A DNA stretch of 64,000 nt, from assembly GCF_023973825.1 (NCBI RefSeq), contig NC_090122.1, positions 1,358,130 through 1,422,129 of the forward strand, given 5' to 3'. This document shows positions 22,553-34,409 of this stretch, in pieces (position 1 is the first letter of the stretch; the number at the start of each line of letters is the position of its first letter). The DNA is from Plasmodium brasilianum. Taxonomy: Eukaryota > Apicomplexa > Aconoidasida > Haemosporida > Plasmodiidae. The notes below the pieces were generated by a model. It saw only the letters and a program-made list of their open reading frames with translations, did not search any database and had not been told where the DNA came from. The position numbers and the translations under genes were made by a program.

Positions 22553-24467
22553 TCATGGCTGCTCTTCCCTACGCTCCTCAGGCGACAATTTAATGAGATC
22601 ATCAATTCTTAAGATAGTAACGGTTGCTTCTGTGGCAAAGCGGATTGATTTTATTTTACTGATCATTGCCTCCAACACTCCATTTTTTAAATTATTTGTA
22701 ACTTTCCCATTAACTAAATCTAAGCCATACCATCTATAATCCTTTGGATCTTCTGCATTCATAACTTGAGATTTCGTATGATATGCACGTAATTTACAAA
22801 CTAAGTCTATTGAATCATATGATGCATTTAGAGCTAATATTTTTGGTATTACTAATAAGGATTCTGCAAATTCTGCTATAGCTAGCTGTTCTCTTGAACC
22901 TAATGTTTTTGCAAAATCTTCAAGATATACAGATAAAGCTACTTCAACACAACCTCCACCTACTACTACATAATTACTTTCTAATGCTCTACTGACTGAA
23001 CATAATGCATCATGTATAGATCTTTGCATTTCGTCTAAAACAAAATCGTTTGCTCCTCTTAACAATATAGTATTTGATTTCGATGTTTTACATCCTTTAA
23101 AAAACATTACATCCCAGTCGCCTACCCTCTCTTCATATACTTCATCACAATACCCTAAAGATGATGGTTCAAATATTTCTGTTCCATCTATAGATGATAG
23201 AGTTAAACGTATTTGACCATTCGTTAATTTTGCTATTCTTCTTAAATCATCTTTGTTTACTCTTCTAACTGCTATTGCACCTGATTCTACAAAATATTTT
23301 AGAGGCATATCATCTATACCTTGAGTTGTTAATACGACATTTGCTCCTGACTCTAAAATTTTGTTTACTCTTTCTTTTGTTATATCCTTTTCCCTTTGTC
23401 TTATCTTTTCTAATTCGGTGGGATCATTTATATTTACCTGAACACCTAGATGTAATCTATATTGTTTTAAAGGGAAATCTAAAAATGCAATTTTTGCATT
23501 TTTAATAGCTGATGGCATTGACTGGGATGCTCTACCATTCATAATTGCATATCCTTCAATTAATTTTGAATCTAAAGAACTTAAACCGTGTACTTTTATT
23601 ACATTAACTGAAGAAACAGGATATTTTGTTTTACCTGACTCGTTAATAATTTTTACAGATTGTATAGCATTAGCTACCATTTTAGCAAAATATTCAGATT
23701 CATAACTAATAAATTTTGAAGACAACGTGGTTTTTGCTATATTAATGATTACATCCTTACCTAAATTAGTTACTCTTTCACTTAATTTTTCCTTTATATA
23801 TTTAACTGATTCTTTCATTGCTAATTTATAACCACATATAACAGTTGTTGGATGTATGTCCATTTTAATTAATTCATTTCCCCTCCTTAATAGTTCAGAT
23901 GCTAGCAATACTACTGATGTTGTTCCATCTCCAACTTCTTGATCTTGTAATTCCGATAAATTTACTAAAATTTTAGCAGCAGGATGTTGTACTTCCAGTT
24001 GTTTTAAAATTGTTGCTCCATCATTTGTAATAGTAACATCTCCTATGTTATCTACTAACATCTTATCTAGCCCTTGGGGTCCTAAACTTGATTTCAAAAT
24101 ATTAGACAGTGCTTGAACAGCTGTGACTGAAAAAGAGAACAAAGAGTTTTTTATATACACATTTTTACAAAACAAAATATATATGAACACATTTAGCAAT
24201 AACAAGGACATTATATGGAAGGTTATACACTGCTTAGGTAATGCTGCACAAAAAGGATAAATCGGGAATCCCATGATGAAGTATTATGCGTGTGTGTGTA
24301 CTCATAAAAATGTACACATAAACACAGGTATATATATATGTATGTAAGTATGTATATACATATATTATTAGCGAAAACGAATTTTGTTTCCCTTCCTTTT
24401 CATTCATACCATTTGCCGTTCTTACATCTTGGCCACTCTCTCGACTTCCGTAAATGCTTAAAGACAT
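22553..24467 (-). CDS. CCT1: T-complex protein 1 subunit alpha (CCT1), two exons
   Basis: The alpha subunit of the cytosolic CCT/TRiC chaperonin, which folds actin, tubulin and other proteins with ATP. Exon 1 is 24467-24410, the intron 24409-24127 (GTATGA to TTCAG, 283 nt) and exon 2 24126-22553. The joined protein is 543 residues, normal for the family. The junction reads VRTANV-TAVQALSNIL and matches the alpha-subunit N-terminus. The nucleotide-binding motifs NDGAT (about 54-58) and GDGTT (about 85-89) are intact. The C-terminal KSIRFATEATVTILRIDDLI and the absence of other paralogue signatures point to alpha. The exon 2 frame continues upstream into the intron as MGFPIYPFC..., which is not real protein. 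Residues LEVQHPAAKIL and DIHPTTVICGYKLA are also typical. Confidence 0.96.
24127..24409 (-). other. CCT1 intron
   Basis: 283-nt GT-AG intron. A decoy GTAAGA lies 14 nt upstream of the donor inside exon 1. Using it would shift the frame, and only the downstream GTATGA preserves the conserved N-terminus. Confidence 0.9.
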
Positions 24468-24717
24468 TTTTTCTCAACTACTGTACTACTGCAGCTAGTT
24501 CTTTTTTTTATGTTTCTTCAAATGTGGAGTTCTCTACTCTTTAGTTCTCTACAACTGAATATATATATTTAGGTATATACATACATATACATAAGCATAT
24601 ATAAATTACTTATAAAGGTACATAACCTCATATATATTCTCCCGATAACACTTTTGTGTATATATGTTCCTTACACTTACTTAAATAATAGGGACGCTCT
24701 ATAACGTATTAATTATG

Positions 24718-24762
<45 letters not shown>

Positions 24763-25194
24763 ATATACAAGTGGCAAATATAAAAAACTGTAAGTTTATT
24801 TATTTTTTTTTTTCTCCTCAATTAAGGGGAACCAAAAATGTAAATAGATCATCTAACGTACTAATGCAATTACATACGTACATATTTACATATATATATA
24901 TGAATAATATATGTATAATATTATGAATTCCCTTTTATTCTATATTTCTTAGTGGTAATGTATTTATTTACATGTTCATAACATAAGATAAAGTTTCATA
25001 AATTTTTTTTATACATTTTTATACATACATATTATGTTTGTATATATGCCATACTTATGTACAATGGTAAAAAAACAAGATCTAGATTTTTGAAGAAGAA
25101 AACCTTCTGTGCTTTTATCTCTTTCTCTTTATTGAATTATTTTACTTTTTTATTTTTTTATATTTTTAATTAATTTTATTCATTCACTTTAAAT

Positions 25195-25226
<32 letters not shown>

Positions 25227-28197
25227 TTATTTTTTTTTTTTTTTGCAGATAGTACTACATTCGTGAAACACATGTATATTTTATAGACTTTTTTAAAACG
25301 ATAGCTGTATACTTAAATGACAATATATATGGGCACTATGGTGAACATTTTTTTCTTCTTTTTCTCTTATTTGTTTTTGCTCTTTTATTTATATTTTTTG
25401 CTTCACTTTTATTCTTATTTTTTGCTGCATTTTTATTCTTATTTTTTGCTGCACTTTTATTCTTATTTTTTGCTGCACTTTTATTCTTATTTTTTGCTGT
25501 ACTTTTATTCTTATATTCTGCTGCACTTTTATTCTTATATTCTGCTGCACTTTTATTCTTATATTCTGCTGCACTTTTATTCTTATATTCTGCTGCACTT
25601 TTATTCTTAATTTTTCCCCTTTTTTTCTGTTTTATCTTTTACTAGAAAGATTGTCCTGAATGAACATTTTACAGTTTCACTGCAAAACGTATATATTCTG
25701 TGTTATTACTTTTTTCATATGAACACTAGTAAAAATGATAGATAGAATATGCGTGTTCATGCTTTAGTGTAGCATTATAGTACCCAAAAAAAATGGGGGG
25801 AAAGAAAAAGGTTTATATTGATTTAACTTGTAATTTGATTTAATTTGATCTTATACGATATAATTCTATATAATTCGTTTAACGTATATTTTATTTTTTC
25901 CTTTTTTGCTGAAGTACAAATAGATTCCTTAAATTATGAAGAAAATATATTTACCTTTTTTTAATTTAAGAAAATTGGCCTATTGAAATTTTTTTTTTTT
26001 TTCTTTTTCAAATAACAAAACGTTGGGTATATTCTTATTTATCATTTTGTTTATGCAAGAGTTTGTGTAAGCTCCTATTAAAGGTGTAATAACGTAGGAC
26101 AACATTTGTTCAAGAGCATATACATATGAATATGCACATGTATACATATATACATACATACATGTGCACGTCTTAATGTTAACAAATAGGATGATAGCTA
26201 GGAATTTAATCTTGCATTTTTACGTCCTCTTTCAAGGCTTCGTAGAAAACTATCATAACTTAACTTTTGTACCAGTCATACAATGTAAATTAAAATTAGT
26301 GATAAGAGAATACTAAATGATGAAAATATTGTGAAATGTGAGTACTTTACATAATTCTTTTTTTTTTTTTTTAGTTGTTGTTTAGCCATCATAATCTTAT
26401 AAGTATATAATTAGAGAAATCAATAAAAACATTTTGTGAGTAGGGCAAGTAATAATATAATTTAAAAAAAATATTTAAAAAAGAATTATGATAAGCCTAA
26501 TGTATGATTTACCTTTTTGTTAATTTCCTTAACTTCTTATATTTTTTTTTAGTTCATTTAGTTACATGCATGTTACTGAAACATCTAAACGCATATTAAC
26601 ATATTCATAAATTATGACAAATAAGGGAAAAAAGAAAAAACGGTATGAAGGTGATAAAAAGGAAAAACAAAGAATTCTCCGTTGATACAAATTCTGAGGC
26701 AATTAATTTTTTGTGTAAATTTTCATATCCCTTGAAAATGTGTACATATATTTTATTTAATTACCATATTTTATATTTTCCCTTTTTCATTTTAATTAAA
26801 ATTGAAGCTATAATATAATGATTATATGTGAAAAGAGAGGAGTAAAAATAGCTAGTCTTAGTGTCTTTTTTTCTTTTTGTTTTTCTTTTTGTTTTTCTTT
26901 TTGTTTTTGTTTTTCTTTTTTTTTTTTTTTCATCCTTTTGGGTAAAATTAAAAAATATTCAGTATATATTTTTACACAGTGTAGAAATAGAGATGATATG
27001 CTAAAATTCTAAGCTTTATGAATGCAATAGAACTACAGAGTTACCATATGTATTATAAAACAATTCCTTTTCTTTTTTCTTCTTTTTCTGAAATGTTGAA
27101 ATATATTCTTAATTTGAATTTTATCATATACAAAAATAATTTTAACTTATCCATAGTGTATTTTGCATTTTAGGAAATTACAAAAATATGAATAAAATTT
27201 TGCTTGGCCATTTTTTTTTTTTTTTTTTTTTTAATTTCTCCTTTTCAAAAACACTGTAGATATATAAACCGCGCTAAATAGAAAAAATAACTGCGTTCTT
27301 AATAGGACGAAAAAAAAAAAAAATAAATAAAAAAATGAGATAAAATAAAATAAAAAGGCCATAAATAGCATATTATATAAATTAAAAAAATTAAAATGCT
27401 TTATTCTTTGTTATGTTGAAAAGGCATCAAAATTTACGTTACAGTCTTTTAAATCAATTTAAACTGCTGAAGAGGCAATAACATATTTAAGCAGTTATAA
27501 GTGCAAACGCAAAACATGTGCATATATACGTACGTATATATACATATGTATTGTATATATGTATATGTATGTATATGAATGTATGTATATGAATGTATGT
27601 ATATATGTATACATGTGTTTATGTATATATATGTATGTACATGTATATGTAGCAATCACAAGGTTAGCGCAAAAATGATTTACAGCAGCTAGTTGAAGGG
27701 TACATATTAAAAATTATCCAGGTTCTGTAAAGTACATATATTTTAAGGCTATTTAAACAAAGCCGCAGATACACGCAAGTGAGCACGAATAAAATAAGCT
27801 CAAAGGGCATATATATATATATATATATAATGTACATATGTACATATGTACATGCGTAATATATTTATCTATATGCATATACCCATACATACATGTACGA
27901 TTTTAAAGCATAACGCAACAGAGTAATTATGCTCAACTTTCTGTTAATCACGAACGATTTTAAAATATCGAAGCATTAAGGAAAAATAGTAAAGGGCAGA
28001 AACACCTATACTTGTTAGCAGATAAATAAATGTAGAAACGTACAAATATAAATGTGTACATAGATACATACACAAATAGATACACACACAAGTATATACA
28101 CACGTCCGTACAGAAACCCACGTACTTACACGCTTGTTCCATTTTCAACTCATCTCACTTACGTTCGTAAAAAAAAAAAAAAAAAAAAGGTATCAAG
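24468..28197. other. Divergent intergenic region, CCT1 and RPA2 promoters
   Basis: 3.7 kb with no supportable gene. It holds AT tracts (24718-24750, 25197-25220, 27811-27829), a 24-bp minisatellite, a TTTCTTTTTGTT repeat near 26870-26930, and several A/T runs. Both neighbours start here, so two promoters are expected. Confidence 0.65.
25375..25612. repeat. 24-bp minisatellite (TTTTATTCTTATTTTTTGCT type)
   Basis: About ten copies of a 24-bp unit; the left copies carry TTTTTTGCTGCAC and the right ones TATTCTGCTGCAC. The period is a multiple of three, which explains the long Phe/Tyr/Leu reading frames across it. Confidence 0.88.
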
Positions 28198-29019
28198 ATG
28201 GACATGAATTTTGGCTTCGGAAATGACGCATTTTTTGAACAAGGGAACAGATCAACGGATAAAGAAGATACAGAAAAAATAAAGAAAAATGAATCAAGTG
28301 AAATAATAAAGAAAAATAATGAAATAGATGAAGAAAAGGAATTGCCAAAAGAATTGTGTGTACCTGTTACTATAAAATTATTATTAAATAAAATGGCAAA
28401 CAATGAAGAATTTAAAATACATGATTTTCAAATTAGTGGAATAATTGTATTTGGAAAAGTTTGTAAAATTAAGGAACTAGCTAGTGCAACCATTTTTGAA
28501 ATTTGTGATTACACAGGAAATATTGAAGCAAAATATAATAAAGATGCAAAAAATGAAAAAGTAAAAAATCATATAGAAAGCATAAAAGTCAATGATCATA
28601 TTAAAGTAGTTGGAGTAGTATACTCTCCAGAAAGTAAAACCGAACTAGTACAAATAAGTATATCATATATTAATAAAGTTGATGATTGGGTATCCTATTT
28701 TTCTTATTTCACCTCAGATGTAATATACTGTTATTTAAAATTATTAAAACTAAAAAATATATATGCATCTAATGGAACAATTAATGAAGAGAAACCATGG
28801 TCTCATATAACATTAGATTCATATTACAATCATATGGATGATATTGACACAGATATTATAAAATATTTACACACAACTGCAGAAAAATATGCAAATCAGC
28901 AAGATATTTTTAATAATCTTCAAAAATACCATTCAGAAATGAATATAAAGAAATCGTTAACAAAACTTATCGAACAGTACGATTTGGCTCAGTATGAAGA
29001 TATCATAAGCATACCTTAA
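28198..29019 (+). CDS. RPA2: Replication protein A subunit 2 (RPA32-like)
   Basis: A single-exon protein of 273 residues, the usual size of RPA2, the middle subunit of the single-strand DNA-binding complex for replication and repair. The N-terminus is short, charged and Ser/Lys/Glu-rich. An OB fold spans about residues 60-175: LCVPVTIKLLLNKM, then FKIHDFQISGIIVFGKV, IFEICDYTGNIEAKY, and KVNDHIKVVGVVYS. This matches the RPA2 order of PCTISQLL-like, VEISQVTIVGII-like and YKIDDMT-like segments. The C-terminal 60 residues (HTTAEKYANQQDIFNNLQKY) are compatible with the winged-helix domain. A poly-A tract directly precedes the start at 28198. Confidence 0.88.
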   Translation: MDMNFGFGNDAFFEQGNRSTDKEDTEKIKKNESSEIIKKNNEIDEEKELPKELCVPVTIKLLLNKMANNEEFKIHDFQISGIIVFGKVCKIKELASATIFEICDYTGNIEAKYNKDAKNEKVKNHIESIKVNDHIKVVGVVYSPESKTELVQISISYINKVDDWVSYFSYFTSDVIYCYLKLLKLKNIYASNGTINEEKPWSHITLDSYYNHMDDIDTDIIKYLHTTAEKYANQQDIFNNLQKYHSEMNIKKSLTKLIEQYDLAQYEDIISIP

Positions 29020-30248
29020 AGAAGATATACAGAGAGGCAGAAATTAGAGATTGAAATTGTTGCCGTGGTGAGAGTTCAGATGCATAGGTAGAGGAAGGTG
29101 GACAGATAAATAGCTACCTCCCCAATGAAAAGGTAGTTACAGTGATTTGCATATACTCAATAAATGAAGCATAAATGCGATGAAACCAATAGGAAGCGAG
29201 TGATATGCGTGCGCTTATGTTTTAATATACATTCATGCATACATACACCATGCGTACATGTGTGCATGTGTAAGCATAAAAATAAGCGGTACACATTGAT
29301 GCTCATATGTGTTTAAAAAAAAAAAAAAAAATGTACTCACTAAAAGAAACAAAGAAACGTAAAATTAAAATGCAATATGTGCTTGTGCGTACATGGGCAA
29401 TTTCATATACGTCCATGAGGATGGAGAAAAAACGTAATTGGTCTTAGCAGTGAAACCAAACATTTATATATATGGCACTTTCTTTTTTTTTTTTTTTTTT
29501 TTTATGAAAAATTAATATGAATATGAAAAACTATTTACCTATTAATTTGGAATAATATTTTAAAATAAATTATGTAACATTATTTCATTTTCCACCGCGC
29601 CCTTTTTTTTTTAAGTATCATTACACCCCTATTTAGGTTAAACGTTACGACTTACTGCTTTTGCATTTGAATTTTCAAAGGCAAATTATTTTACTGCACT
29701 TTTATTTCATCTTTTTTCTTTCTTGCTATTTCTGCTGCTACTGATAGTGGTATTACTACTACTATTCCTTTTATTATTATTATTATTTTTTTTTTTTTTT
29801 TTTTTTTTTCATTTTTCTTCCTTTTTTTATAAATATTAAATGACCTTTTTTGGACAAGTTCTCGCACATGAGTTGTTCCTCAACAAAATGAAATTAAAAA
29901 AAATTGTACAAACAAACATATGAGATACGCAAATGAGTTAAGAAATAAATTAAAAAAGAGGCGAACAAATAAGTTGATAAAATGGCAAACAAAGGCGTTA
30001 AACGCATGAGTTAAATGCGCATATATTATTATAGGAGAGCTGATTAGTTGTCCACAACGAGAGTAATAAACGGAAGCAGCGATCAGTATAGCGCACATAC
30101 GTAATATATATATATATATATATGTTTTTACAATGTGCGTGCATGTGGGATAATTTCCAATTATATGCCTTAAATTTTGCGCTTGTTTTAGTGCCAATTT
30201 TTGTACTCCTCTCCAGATTCAAATATGCGGGATGATGGAAACCTATTT
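29020..30248. other. Convergent intergenic region
   Basis: 3' flanks of RPA2 and the CRT-like gene. It contains poly-A/T tracts near 29316, 29484 and 29790-29810, an AT tract at 30104-30122, and a less AT-rich patch near 29990-30090. Minus-strand ORFs here are short and unlike known proteins. Confidence 0.6.
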
Positions 30249-33200
30249 TTATTTAATTTTTTTTTTTTTATCTAATAATACTGTTTGATAGAAAAAATAA
30301 CCTACGCCTATAAAAACAATGATTATACTAATAAGAAAATAAAAAGAGAAATATTTATCAGTATCCGATATAAAGGGAAATTTAAAAAAGTAGAGAACTA
30401 CTAAAGTAATAGGAGTGGATGATTTTAATATTAAAAAACATTCAGCTGATGAATAATTACTATAAAAGGAGGAAACGCTTAAATTAAATAAAGCATTTAC
30501 AAGTATATACAAAAAGTAAACAACAAAAGAATATCTACAATTTTCATTATTTTCCATTGTATATCCTGAAAAACACTTAAGACTATCCGTGATATATAAA
30601 TAATAAGACACTTCTTTATTTTTATTAAATAATAATTGAAAGTAAATAATGAATGGTAGTAAAAGAATTTGAATAAGTGAAACATTGAATGATAGCAAAA
30701 GGACACTCATTTTGTCTTCTCCCTTTTTATATTCTTTTTTTCTACTCAAATTATTTTTATAAGAGCAGTCCTTTTCTACTGCTATTTGTACTACTTCTTT
30801 TTTTGTGCCTTTGCTTATCATTGGGGATACATTTCTAAAATGAATTGTCCTATCGTTATCATTATCACCTTCATCAGTGTCTTTAAGAAATCTCTTAGTA
30901 TTACTTTCTTTTTCTATATTACTCTTTAAACCTGATGAATTGGAATTGGAATTGTTGGCATAATTGCACGTATCTTCCTCTTTATTTATAAAAGAATTAT
31001 CTTTATTTGTATCAAGATTAGCGTATTCTTTTTTACGGTTTATGCAAACGTTTTCTATATTCATTATACACTTATTATTTTGCATAATTTCGTTATGTTC
31101 CTTGCAAACCATATAGTTGTCTTTCTTTTTCTTTTTTTCAATTATTCCTTTCGCTTCATTTCTATCCAATGAAGATGCATATTTTACGTCTTCTATTTGG
31201 CACAACTTATTTTTCGATTTTCTTAACTCGAACCCAGCACAAGAATTGGTTTCTGGTGTGCTTTTTCTGCCCTTTTTGAAAAAGATTAGCAAGGCGTTTC
31301 GACTGCGACTGCTTCTTTTGTCTTCTTCTATTCTGTTGTTTACTTCGCGTTCTATTTCGTCTTCTTTGTCTTTATCTTTTTTTTTTTCTTCTATTTTTTC
31401 CTCCTTTTCATCATTTTTTTTTACTTTCCCTTCTTTTTTCCTCTTTGTCCCCTTTTCTTCTCTCTCCCTGATGTATTCGGAAAAAAATATTTCCCTGACT
31501 ATACCTCCAAATGATGTTAAGAAAATTGAAAATATGCAAAAGAGAACTGAAGCGAATAAACTGAATGGCGCTGCACATAATGGCGAATTACAGGAGTAAA
31601 AGGAATTATCAAGAAGATTGCTGTCCCAATTATTTTGATTAAGATTTATATAAAAATTTAAATTGATAAAATAACTAACTAACACTTGCTTAGTTACATT
31701 TGTTATGGTCCATTTGTATACGAATGGGAAATAAAAAAAAAAGAAACCTATCAACACAATTACAACTGATATAGCATGATGTATATTATATTTCCTTTTT
31801 AAAATTAAAAAAGATAAAATAATGGAAAAAATAAAATTTAGCTGATTAAGTAATAGTAATATAGTTAATGGAATTGCTAGCTGGGATACAAAATACAGAG
31901 TATTGGATATTATATCTAATAGAGCCAGTAACACAACATACTTAAAGGCCCCTAAACATTTCCATTTATTTTGTATAGCCAAAATGATTTTGTACCTTTT
32001 CGCTTTTTTATCAGAAATAATGTCCTCACCTTTTTCATGATATTTATAATTTTCTAAAATGCCCTTTATGTTTTGTTCGTTAAAATATCGCATATCTTCT
32101 TCATCTGATATGTCTTTCTTCAAACTAATGCTATATGAGTTACTAATTTTACTTGCATTTTTATTTTTCTTATTTTTACAATAATGTGGACTATGTTCTT
32201 TTACATTTTTATTTTTCTCAATATTACAATAATGTGGACTATGTTCTTTTGCATTTTTATTTTTCTCAATATTACAACAATGTGGACTATGTTCTTTTGT
32301 ATTTTTATTTTTCTCAATATTACAATAATGTGGACTATGTTCTTTTGCATTTTTATTTTTCTCAATATTACAATAATGTGGACTATTTTCTTCTGCATTT
32401 TCCCTTAAATACATTTTTTTCCCATTTCCCTTATTTTGAGGACACGCACATGGGATGCTTGGATATGAATTTCTTTTCTCCACTATGGGCTTTTCATATT
32501 TCCTTTGATGTTTACTTCCACTCCCATGCTGACTCAAACAGGGGTTCTTATCATAATTTACTATTCTGCACTTATTTTCATCATCACTCCATGCACTGTT
32601 ATGATACCGTCGCTCCTGTTCATTACCCTCGTTCACCAATAAAGGTTCATATATTCTTTTTTTGTGAATATAGAAAAATTTCAAAAAATTTTTTTTTCCC
32701 TTTATTACTTCTCTATCATTTGAGTCAGCTAAATAGTTGTCCTCTTTCTCTTTTTTTTTATCACTCCTATTCTTTATTTGATTACTTTTACATTCACTTT
32801 CTTTTTTTTTCTTTTTTTTTAAAAAGAAATTATTTATGCACGGGTATATATAAGACCAATGTCTTTTCTTTATGCTTCCAAATTTAAAATAAACAATACA
32901 CAAGATTAAATAAATTGTTACATACGCAATGGCATTGTAGGAAGCAGTTAGACTATCAAAATTTTTCAAAACCCTATTTCGCATTCTCCCGCATATATTA
33001 TTACTTACTCCTAGAATAACAACTAAACAACCATTACAAAAAATTAAAAAAAAAAATTTTATTTTATTTTCAGTGGATGAATCTTTCGGAAAACACTTTT
33101 TTTCTTCTTTCTGTGAAATATTTCTTACCTTATTACTCTCCTCCTCGAAGTACTCATAATTTATACTTATCTCATCCTGACTGTTTAGTTCTACGTAATG

Positions 33201-34409
33201 TTGTTCTGTTCGTCCATTACCTAGGCAGTTATGTTCCTCAAAATTATTCATAATGGCTTTTTTGCATTTTCTTTTCGAATGCTTACCCCCACTTGCGTTG
33301 TATTTGTCGATAACGCATCGATTTTTGCTTGCGCTAAGTTTTTCAGTATTCCTATGATAATCTCCTAAAATGTAATCTTCATTTTGCGTACAGGAAAAAT
33401 TGCAATCATTAATAATTTCTTTTTTGTTACCCTTTTGGTTATCTTCCTTCTTTTTTTGCTTCTTTTCTTCTTTTTTTTCAAAGTATTCTTCGTTAATAAT
33501 TTTATCCGCAGCTTTAATTTTTTCTCTTTTTATTTTTTTCAAAAAATTAATGAATGAAACACTTTTGTAATCCGTAAATTTTAAAATACAATTATTCCTA
33601 TTAATATTATCTGCTTTAATTTTTTTATTCTGAGCATGCAATCTATTCTTTTTTTTATAATATGCAATTTCCTTTTTTCGTTGTTCCACTTTTAGTTCGC
33701 TGTATGCAGTATTTTTTTCCGCAAAGGGGATATTTTTTTCCTCGCACTGAATTTTATTTGCGTCCCACTTTACAAAATTTCCCTTGTACACTCCTCCTGC
33801 TTTTATTTTCTCCTGGCACCTTTTTGCTTTTTCAAATTGTATATTTTCAGCATTAGATTTTTTTATATTTGCATCATTTAGTATATTTATATTTATATTT
33901 ATATTTTCATCAATCAGTATAGTTTTTATATTTCTATTTTCATCAGTCAGTATAGTTTTTATATTTCTATTTTCATCATTTAGTTTATTTTTATTTTTAT
34001 TTTCATAAGTTAGTAAATTTATATTTTCATTTTCATTAGTTAGTACATTTTCATTTTCATTAGTTAGTATATTTTCATTTTCATTAGTTAGTACATTTTC
34101 ATTTTCATTAGTTAGTATATTTTCATTTTCATTAGTTAGTATATTTTCATTTTCATTAGTTAGTATATTTTCATTTTCATTAGTTAGTATATTTTCATTT
34201 TCATTAGTTAGTATATTTTCATTTTCATTAGTTAGTATATTTTCATTTGCATTTTTAATTTTTTCTGTTTTACGTTTTTCCTGCACTATGCAATTATTTT
34301 TTGCCCCATTAGGTAAAAAAAATTTGTTAACACTTTCGGGATGTTCATTTTGTTTATGGGAGTTATTCTTTTCCTTTTTTCCACAATTCACTTCTATATT
34401 TGTATTCAT
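30249..34409 (-). CDS. CRT-like drug/metabolite transporter with giant loops
   Basis: A single-exon protein of 1386 residues. Transmembrane segments occur in three blocks: two near residues 450-520, several near 815-975, and several near 1230-1380, about ten in all. Between them lie long charged, low-complexity loops, and about 450 residues precede the first segment. Within the membrane blocks I see features shared with the chloroquine-resistance-transporter family: VREIFFSEY after one helix, a loop with two Cys 12 positions apart (C then NENC), and SAECFLILKSSTPITLVVLYFFKF before the last helices. CRT-family members export solutes such as peptides or amino acids from the digestive vacuole; the substrate and location here are unknown. 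The N-terminal 450 residues and repeats make the length far above the family norm of about 400-450. Confidence 0.72.
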   Translation of the reverse strand: MNTNIEVNCGKKEKNNSHKQNEHPESVNKFFLPNGAKNNCIVQEKRKTEKIKNANENILTNENENILTNENENILTNENENILTNENENILTNENENILTNENENVLTNENENILTNENENVLTNENENINLLTYENKNKNKLNDENRNIKTILTDENRNIKTILIDENINININILNDANIKKSNAENIQFEKAKRCQEKIKAGGVYKGNFVKWDANKIQCEEKNIPFAEKNTAYSELKVEQRKKEIAYYKKKNRLHAQNKKIKADNINRNNCILKFTDYKSVSFINFLKKIKREKIKAADKIINEEYFEKKEEKKQKKKEDNQKGNKKEIINDCNFSCTQNEDYILGDYHRNTEKLSASKNRCVIDKYNASGGKHSKRKCKKAIMNNFEEHNCLGNGRTEQHYVELNSQDEISINYEYFEEESNKVRNISQKEEKKCFPKDSSTENKIKFFFLIFCNGCLVVILGVSNNICGRMRNRVLKNFDSLTASYNAIAYVTIYLILCIVYFKFGSIKKRHWSYIYPCINNFFLKKKKKKESECKSNQIKNRSDKKKEKEDNYLADSNDREVIKGKKNFLKFFYIHKKRIYEPLLVNEGNEQERRYHNSAWSDDENKCRIVNYDKNPCLSQHGSGSKHQRKYEKPIVEKRNSYPSIPCACPQNKGNGKKMYLRENAEENSPHYCNIEKNKNAKEHSPHYCNIEKNKNTKEHSPHCCNIEKNKNAKEHSPHYCNIEKNKNVKEHSPHYCKNKKNKNASKISNSYSISLKKDISDEEDMRYFNEQNIKGILENYKYHEKGEDIISDKKAKRYKIILAIQNKWKCLGAFKYVVLLALLDIISNTLYFVSQLAIPLTILLLLNQLNFIFSIILSFLILKRKYNIHHAISVVIVLIGFFFFYFPFVYKWTITNVTKQVLVSYFINLNFYINLNQNNWDSNLLDNSFYSCNSPLCAAPFSLFASVLFCIFSIFLTSFGGIVREIFFSEYIREREEKGTKRKKEGKVKKNDEKEEKIEEKKKDKDKEDEIEREVNNRIEEDKRSSRSRNALLIFFKKGRKSTPETNSCAGFELRKSKNKLCQIEDVKYASSLDRNEAKGIIEKKKKKDNYMVCKEHNEIMQNNKCIMNIENVCINRKKEYANLDTNKDNSFINKEEDTCNYANNSNSNSSGLKSNIEKESNTKRFLKDTDEGDNDNDRTIHFRNVSPMISKGTKKEVVQIAVEKDCSYKNNLSRKKEYKKGEDKMSVLLLSFNVSLIQILLLPFIIYFQLLFNKNKEVSYYLYITDSLKCFSGYTMENNENCRYSFVVYFLYILVNALFNLSVSSFYSNYSSAECFLILKSSTPITLVVLYFFKFPFISDTDKYFSFYFLISIIIVFIGVGYFFYQTVLLDKKKKIK
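32150..32410 (-). repeat. 48-bp coding repeat (KEHSPHYCNIEKNKNA)
   Basis: Five in-frame copies of a 16-residue unit in the large loop before the second membrane block of the CRT-like protein. Each copy has HSPHYC or a close variant, so one Cys recurs every 16 residues. Confidence 0.92.
34005..34255 (-). repeat. 24-bp coding repeat (NENENILT)
   Basis: About ten in-frame copies of Asn-Glu-Asn-Glu-Asn-Ile-Leu-Thr near the N-terminus of the CRT-like protein. Less regular related units continue to about 33870. Confidence 0.92.

Noticed and set aside
29998..30222. Minus-strand ORF after the CRT-like gene
   Set aside because: Lies in its 3' flank and contains a Tyr-Ile repeat from an AT run.
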